This document shows, piece by piece, positions 56,201 through 62,200 of a stretch of DNA of 64,000 bases. The notes beneath the pieces were generated by a model. It ran no database searches, was not told the origin of the DNA, and saw only the letters and a program-made list of their open reading frames with translations. Origin of the DNA: Hymenolepis diminuta (Eukaryota; Platyhelminthes; Cestoda; Cyclophyllidea; Hymenolepididae); the NCBI GenBank assembly GCA_900708905.1, contig CAADRB010000019.1, positions 1,373,295-1,437,294 on the forward strand. Direction: 5' to 3'. Position numbers and translations under genes: made by a program. Each line of letters starts with the position of its first letter. Position 1 is the first letter of the stretch.

Positions 56201-59200
56201 GTTTTGCGTCCCCTGAAAACTATCAAAAGAGTGCCCAAATTAAAAGTGAGCTCTCTTAAATAAGGTCCTGTAATTTATTGGTTGTCATAATTGCAGTTAT
56301 CGCATTGAAGTGTTCTGTCTGTTTAATTTATGATTGAATACTTGGAGTGGAGACCCAAAATATTACCTTTCTTACTGAGGGCTTTCAATTAGGATCTACT
56401 ATGAATAAACAATAATTTGACCTGGGACCCCAATAATCACCTTATTTCAAGCAGCCAGTCAAGTTCCGATGATAGGAGAAGAAGGAAATGCTTGATTATT
56501 TGAAATTGAAGGGAAGCTCAATTCAAGATTTCTAATATAACCGCCACGTAGTTGTCTGCACTCTGGCTCATTGTGACAACTAACCTAACCTCGAGTAGTA
56601 TCTGTGCTTATCATACTTATCATTGATGTCGATGAGTTGAAGCAGAATAGGAGACAAACTCAAGCTGCTCGTGCTCGTTTGTATTAACTATTTCCCATTT
56701 CCTTAAGGCCGTTTTCGATTGTGTCCTGAGTTCTCTACGAAATGTTCTCAACATTCTCATAGTCTTCGTGCTCTTCCAGTTCATTTTCGCTGTCATTGCT
56801 GTCCAGCTCTTCCAGGGTAAATTCTTTTACTGCAACGATGCTTCTAAACTCACACCAGAGGAATGCCAGTAAGTGTTATTAGACCTCTTTACACTACTAA
56901 CTGTTTTAATATGTGTAGTATGTGATTATTTTGATTGCACATTTCTAGGGGTCAATACTTTGACTTCAATGCAGATGGTATTCCCACAACAGTTTGGAGG
57001 GAGTGGAAAGCTCACGGATTCAACTATGATAATGTCTTTTATGCCATGTTGACATTATTCACTGTAACAACCGGAGAAGGTTGGCCTGGGTGAGTAGATT
57101 TACCTCTTTGAATTACCATTAAACTTACACTAGTTAATTGGGAGGCCCAAGCTTGTCATAATATTAACCGAGATGGCGTTTACGACCCTTGTATCGCTAA
57201 GCCACTGATTCATCCACACTCGGAGATGTTAGAAGATGGAATGTGTAATCAATAATAGATGACGGATGTGACAAGAATAAAGTTATTCAGTCGTATCGAC
57301 TTTATTTGCAAAAATGAGATGGAAAGTATGAAGAATGAAATAAATAACTGTGAACATGTGGACTGAGGTGTCTGAAATCCTACTGACGATATCAGTAATT
57401 CCAGCCTTGAGCACCATCTGTACCTGTTATATCGATGCTGATTAATGCAGATGCTTTGCGTTTTTCTACCAATATTCATTCCTTTTGCTCTGATTTCAGT
57501 GTTCTGAAAAATTCCATGGACGCCACTCATCAAAATCAGGGACCGATTGAGGATTATCAACAGCGAATGGCCATATTCTATATCACCTTCTTTGTGGTGT
57601 TTCCATTCTTCTTCGTTAATATCTTCGTGGCGTTGATCATCATCACATTTCAGAAACAGGGCGAGAATGAACTGATTGATTTAGAGCTGGACAAAAACCA
57701 GGTAAACCAAAACCTCTTGCTTTTATTTCTATTTAAATTAAATCTTCCAGTTTAAGAAATAGTGGTTATTTTACTTAAATAATGTGAAAATTGCTTCGAA
57801 CTGATTTGTTTTATCCTAATAAAACGATAAAACGAAACATATTGTGTCAATTTTTCACTTTAGGAGGACTTTTTTGAATAATTTCCATATTATTCATAAA
57901 ATTGAAAGGATAGTCCTTTTTATGAAAAAAAGAGGAGGTTATATCAACTTACTATTTCCCCAATTTGCATCGACATTTTGATTCATTTGCCAGGGTAATG
58001 GCATTTTCCATTTGATGTTTACTTATCTTCACTATGACCGAGAGTATGTCTGGTGGAAAATAACCAAGCACAAACTTTGTCATTTTTTAACTGTTATAAC
58101 AGATATTCCTATCATGACCCGTTACTAATAGGTGAAATAATGTTTAAGGTTTGAATATAGCTAATTTGAAAATAAAATAACTCGAACTGAATGGTTCAAA
58201 GTCACTTATACCGGGGAATCAAAAATTAAAGACGTTTTTATTCAATGGGCACTGAGATTGATTACAAGAGTGTAGGTACTCGGGGTGTAGGACTGTTTAT
58301 TGAAGATTTTGTAATCGTTTATAAAACCTTCTAAGTCTATTAGAATTAATCAGGATGGTGGGTCAACCGCACCACTGAATTGGCGCACACTTGTTTGTAG
58401 TAGTCTTTTATCCTTTTTCATTTAAAATGAATGCTCCAGATCACAAAGTTCAAAATTTGCTTTAATTCGGTTGATAGCTTTCTCAGGAAACTGCATGAAT
58501 TTATAAGACCTGATGGTTGTGCCTGGTTCATCTTTCTAGAAAACCTTTATACTAGTAATGAAGAGAAAAATTAAATCAAACTCTTAGAAGAATAAAATTT
58601 TCAGGGAGTGATATGATGCCGATAAAATAACTCAAAAATCGCAGAGTTTATGCTTTGCCTTGGGATGGGCAATTCACATCTAACGGGTGGTCCCCAAATC
58701 ACACTGCTGGCGCACACTGCTCTTGTTATCTTGACAAATGACCTGTATAAAACTGTCATCGATTCTACAGTAGATTGACCTTCAACCGTCACTTATTTAA
58801 AAAGACTTTTAACGATGTTAATTGTCCTTAATAAATTTTTATTTGTCTTTGCTATACTGATTATGTCGAGTCTGAGTCAATTTTTGCCCTTAAAATAATG
58901 GCTGAGCTGTATATAAGAAAAGAACATAAGAGAGTTCACTCTGTAAGCATAATTGCTTAAAATTATCAGAGATAGATAGCAAGATATACGAACATCATTA
59001 ATTTTATGGCTGGTTGAATGATATAACTATTTATCATCAAAGTTGGGCTCCGATAATGTCCAAATCTAAGAAGATATCTTTATGTCCAATTACCAGAACT
59101 TGTGATTTTATCTTTAGAAACGGTGTGTGGACTTCGCCATAAATGCACATCCGCTGTGCCGGTACATGCCGAAAAACAAGCGCTCATGGAAGTATCGGAT

Positions 59201-62200
59201 ATGGCGGTTGGTGGTTTCGACGCCGTTTGAGTACTACATCATGGTTATGATTGCTCTCAACACTCTCATTCTCATGATGAAGGTAAGTAATATTCCATTT
59301 TTTCATCGCAACAGCAAAAACATTATCCATCATCTGACACTGTTAATCTGGTCCGAGGTTCAACTTTATGCTCCACTAAGTATACTTATTCAAAATTCTC
59401 CTTGTTTGTTCTGTGAATGTAATCTGCATGCGAAGATATTGCAGCAAGACTTTTTTAGTGCCTACCATTGCTGACAAGAGTATGTAGGTTTGAGATCACT
59501 TGCTGCAAATGCAGTAGCTTACCCCTTTACTCTAGCAATGCTAAACTTCGGATAGAGAGATTTGAAACGAAATGTGAATAAAAAGTGACACGAGATGTCA
59601 ACTGAAAATGAAGGACCAGTCATTAATAGATCGATGAGAGAAAGGGAGGAGAAAACTCGGGTGAACTTGGATACACATAGACAAATAAAGCCATACGGGT
59701 GAAAATTTGACGAACAAAGCGATATGAGTCGGTATGGGTTTAAGACGGATCAAATTTGCGAATTTGTCTGAGGTAAATTTAATATGAAAATCAACTTGGA
59801 ATTGCCTACCCACTGCAGAACTAGGTCCATAACTCCCAAGTATATTGAAAGTAATTAGTTTTCAACACTCACCTTGTCACTTCTCTATTGGCCAGAATTA
59901 CCTAGTATCCTAGTTAGTTATCCCAATCATAATGTTGTAGAAGTTCACCTAACATTAAATACCTACAAGTCTGGAAAAGAGAAGTAGACTATCATAATAT
60001 AGATGGTATCATGGAAAACTTACACAAATGAGTTAAAGGGTGGAGGGAAGGGAGGGGAGAGTATTTTATATCCTTTGTCATCATTGCCAATTTCACGGTT
60101 GAGCTTACCAAATGAGCAAATTCAGTCCCTATGACACTAGCAGTGGGGAATACATGCTATCATAGGTTTGTAATTGTAAACGTAATCAACGAAAATACTA
60201 GGCTCTAGTTAGAATTCCATTTCAAATTATGGACCGCAGATTTAGTATGTTCTGAATTTAGTTACAATTTTTGCCTTTCATCTGGATGACTTATTGTTGT
60301 ACCATTATTACAAACCAACAATGGAGAATAGTAAAGTTAGGCTTGGATCTTATACCTATTTTCTTAATTAAATCTGTGTATTCAACAAAATTATCCATGA
60401 AATAAAATATAACCTTAGTGAAAACTCATCAATCTGGCTATTCAAAACCTAAAAAATACTCCCATCCATCTTGCCATTCAATTTCTCAGAGATTTCCCCA
60501 TATGATTAACTGCAATAACTGACATTTTTCCCTTCCTGACAAAAAAATTATGCACTTTTCTCATTTTAGTATCACCGACAAGAGAGACGACCCTCAGTGG
60601 CAACTAACATCGATACAGCTCAACAGAACTACCACAACTACTGCAACACCCTGATTTTCCTCAATTCTGCTTTCACGATCATGTTCTCCGTCGAATGTAT
60701 CCTCAAAATCATGGCGTTTGGACCAAAGGTGAATGAATGCGCCAACTAATGTCCAATCAAAGCAACGAGTTTCCTAGCATTCACAGTTGATTGGCTGGAA
60801 AGTGTTTGCCCATTTAGCCTGATCGCCTTGAATTAGCGTCAAATTTTGTTGTTTGATAATTTAACGGGAAAAATAGTCCTAATGTGAGGGTTGGATATTT
60901 GGAACTAACTTATTTGCGTCATATAAACGTGTAGACCTTAAATGTACCTGTTTAAAATCGCAATGGCAAAGTTAACACACACAGTAAGGAAGAGAGGGGC
61001 ATGGAAAAGGTGCGGGGAGGGTGTGGAATGGAGAAAGGAGATATGGTAAGACGTGGGGGTTGTGTTAAGTGTTTGAGTAAACACTCTGCTTCATTTAATT
61101 TCCAAAGGCTGATGCTCAGGCTTATCTACTTAATTGCGCTCTCTTGCGGTATGTACTTAGTGAGCGTCCAGTCGGACTGGATCAGTTGTTCTTCGCATAG
61201 CTTAGACTTTAAACTCAAAAGCCAAAATTAAATAGCTAATCGTATAATCCCGTAGCACGTGAATCCATTTATGTGCACCTACTGCTGATAATTATCTGGA
61301 AATTGTTACAATTCGAGCATCAACCTCCGTAGCACTTATCATCGCTAGAGAGAGGTTATTAGATTTCTAGAGGATATGGAAAGGAAGATGCGACTTAATG
61401 ATCAAATGTGATGTTGAATCCGACCTATACTAAGTTGTGGTATGAATGCTTGGGGTCTCAAATACTAGTAATCATGATGATGTCTACAATTTGATTTGTG
61501 GTATTAGTTTGTCTGATTGATGTTCTACATCTGCGCTTGTGATGCGCTCATCTCCGTTGATAGTTAGCCGTAGATTAAGGGAATTTTGTTCTATAAAAAT
61601 AATAGGTTAAATCTGGGAAATTAAGATACTGCATAAAAAATTTGCTTTACATCAAGATACTGCCATTTCTCAATAGTATTTTCTTTTCACGGTCGTTAAC
61701 AGTAACCTATATCGTATTTTTGTGCACCAATTTCAGAATTACTTCCGTGACCGGTGGAATATCTTCGATTTTATTACTGTAATTGGAAGTATCACGGATG
61801 TGCTCGTTTCTGAATTACAAGTAAGAGCAATTTTGCAATTCTCGTTTGATGCAATTGTTCAGTCCTATGTTTGCTTTAAAGAGAATACTGTCATTTAATA
61901 AACTTAATTTGAAAGGAGATTTCTAGTAAAATTAAGTTTCACTAGAAAGGAAGACTACAATTACTGGGAGGAGTTTTAAGCAGCATAAATGACGTGTTGA
62001 ATTTGGATTTGCTAAATATTGGACTTGCTGCGGAGAAAACACGTACTTGAACGCTTAAAACTGGGCATAATGAGGTCTAATCAATTCACTAGTAAATAGT
62101 TGACTCTCTTATATTCATTTAATTATCTCACAAAATAATTGATTTTCCGATTAATCAAACTGCCTCTTTGATTACTTTGCTTTATAAAGAGAGGGTAAGG

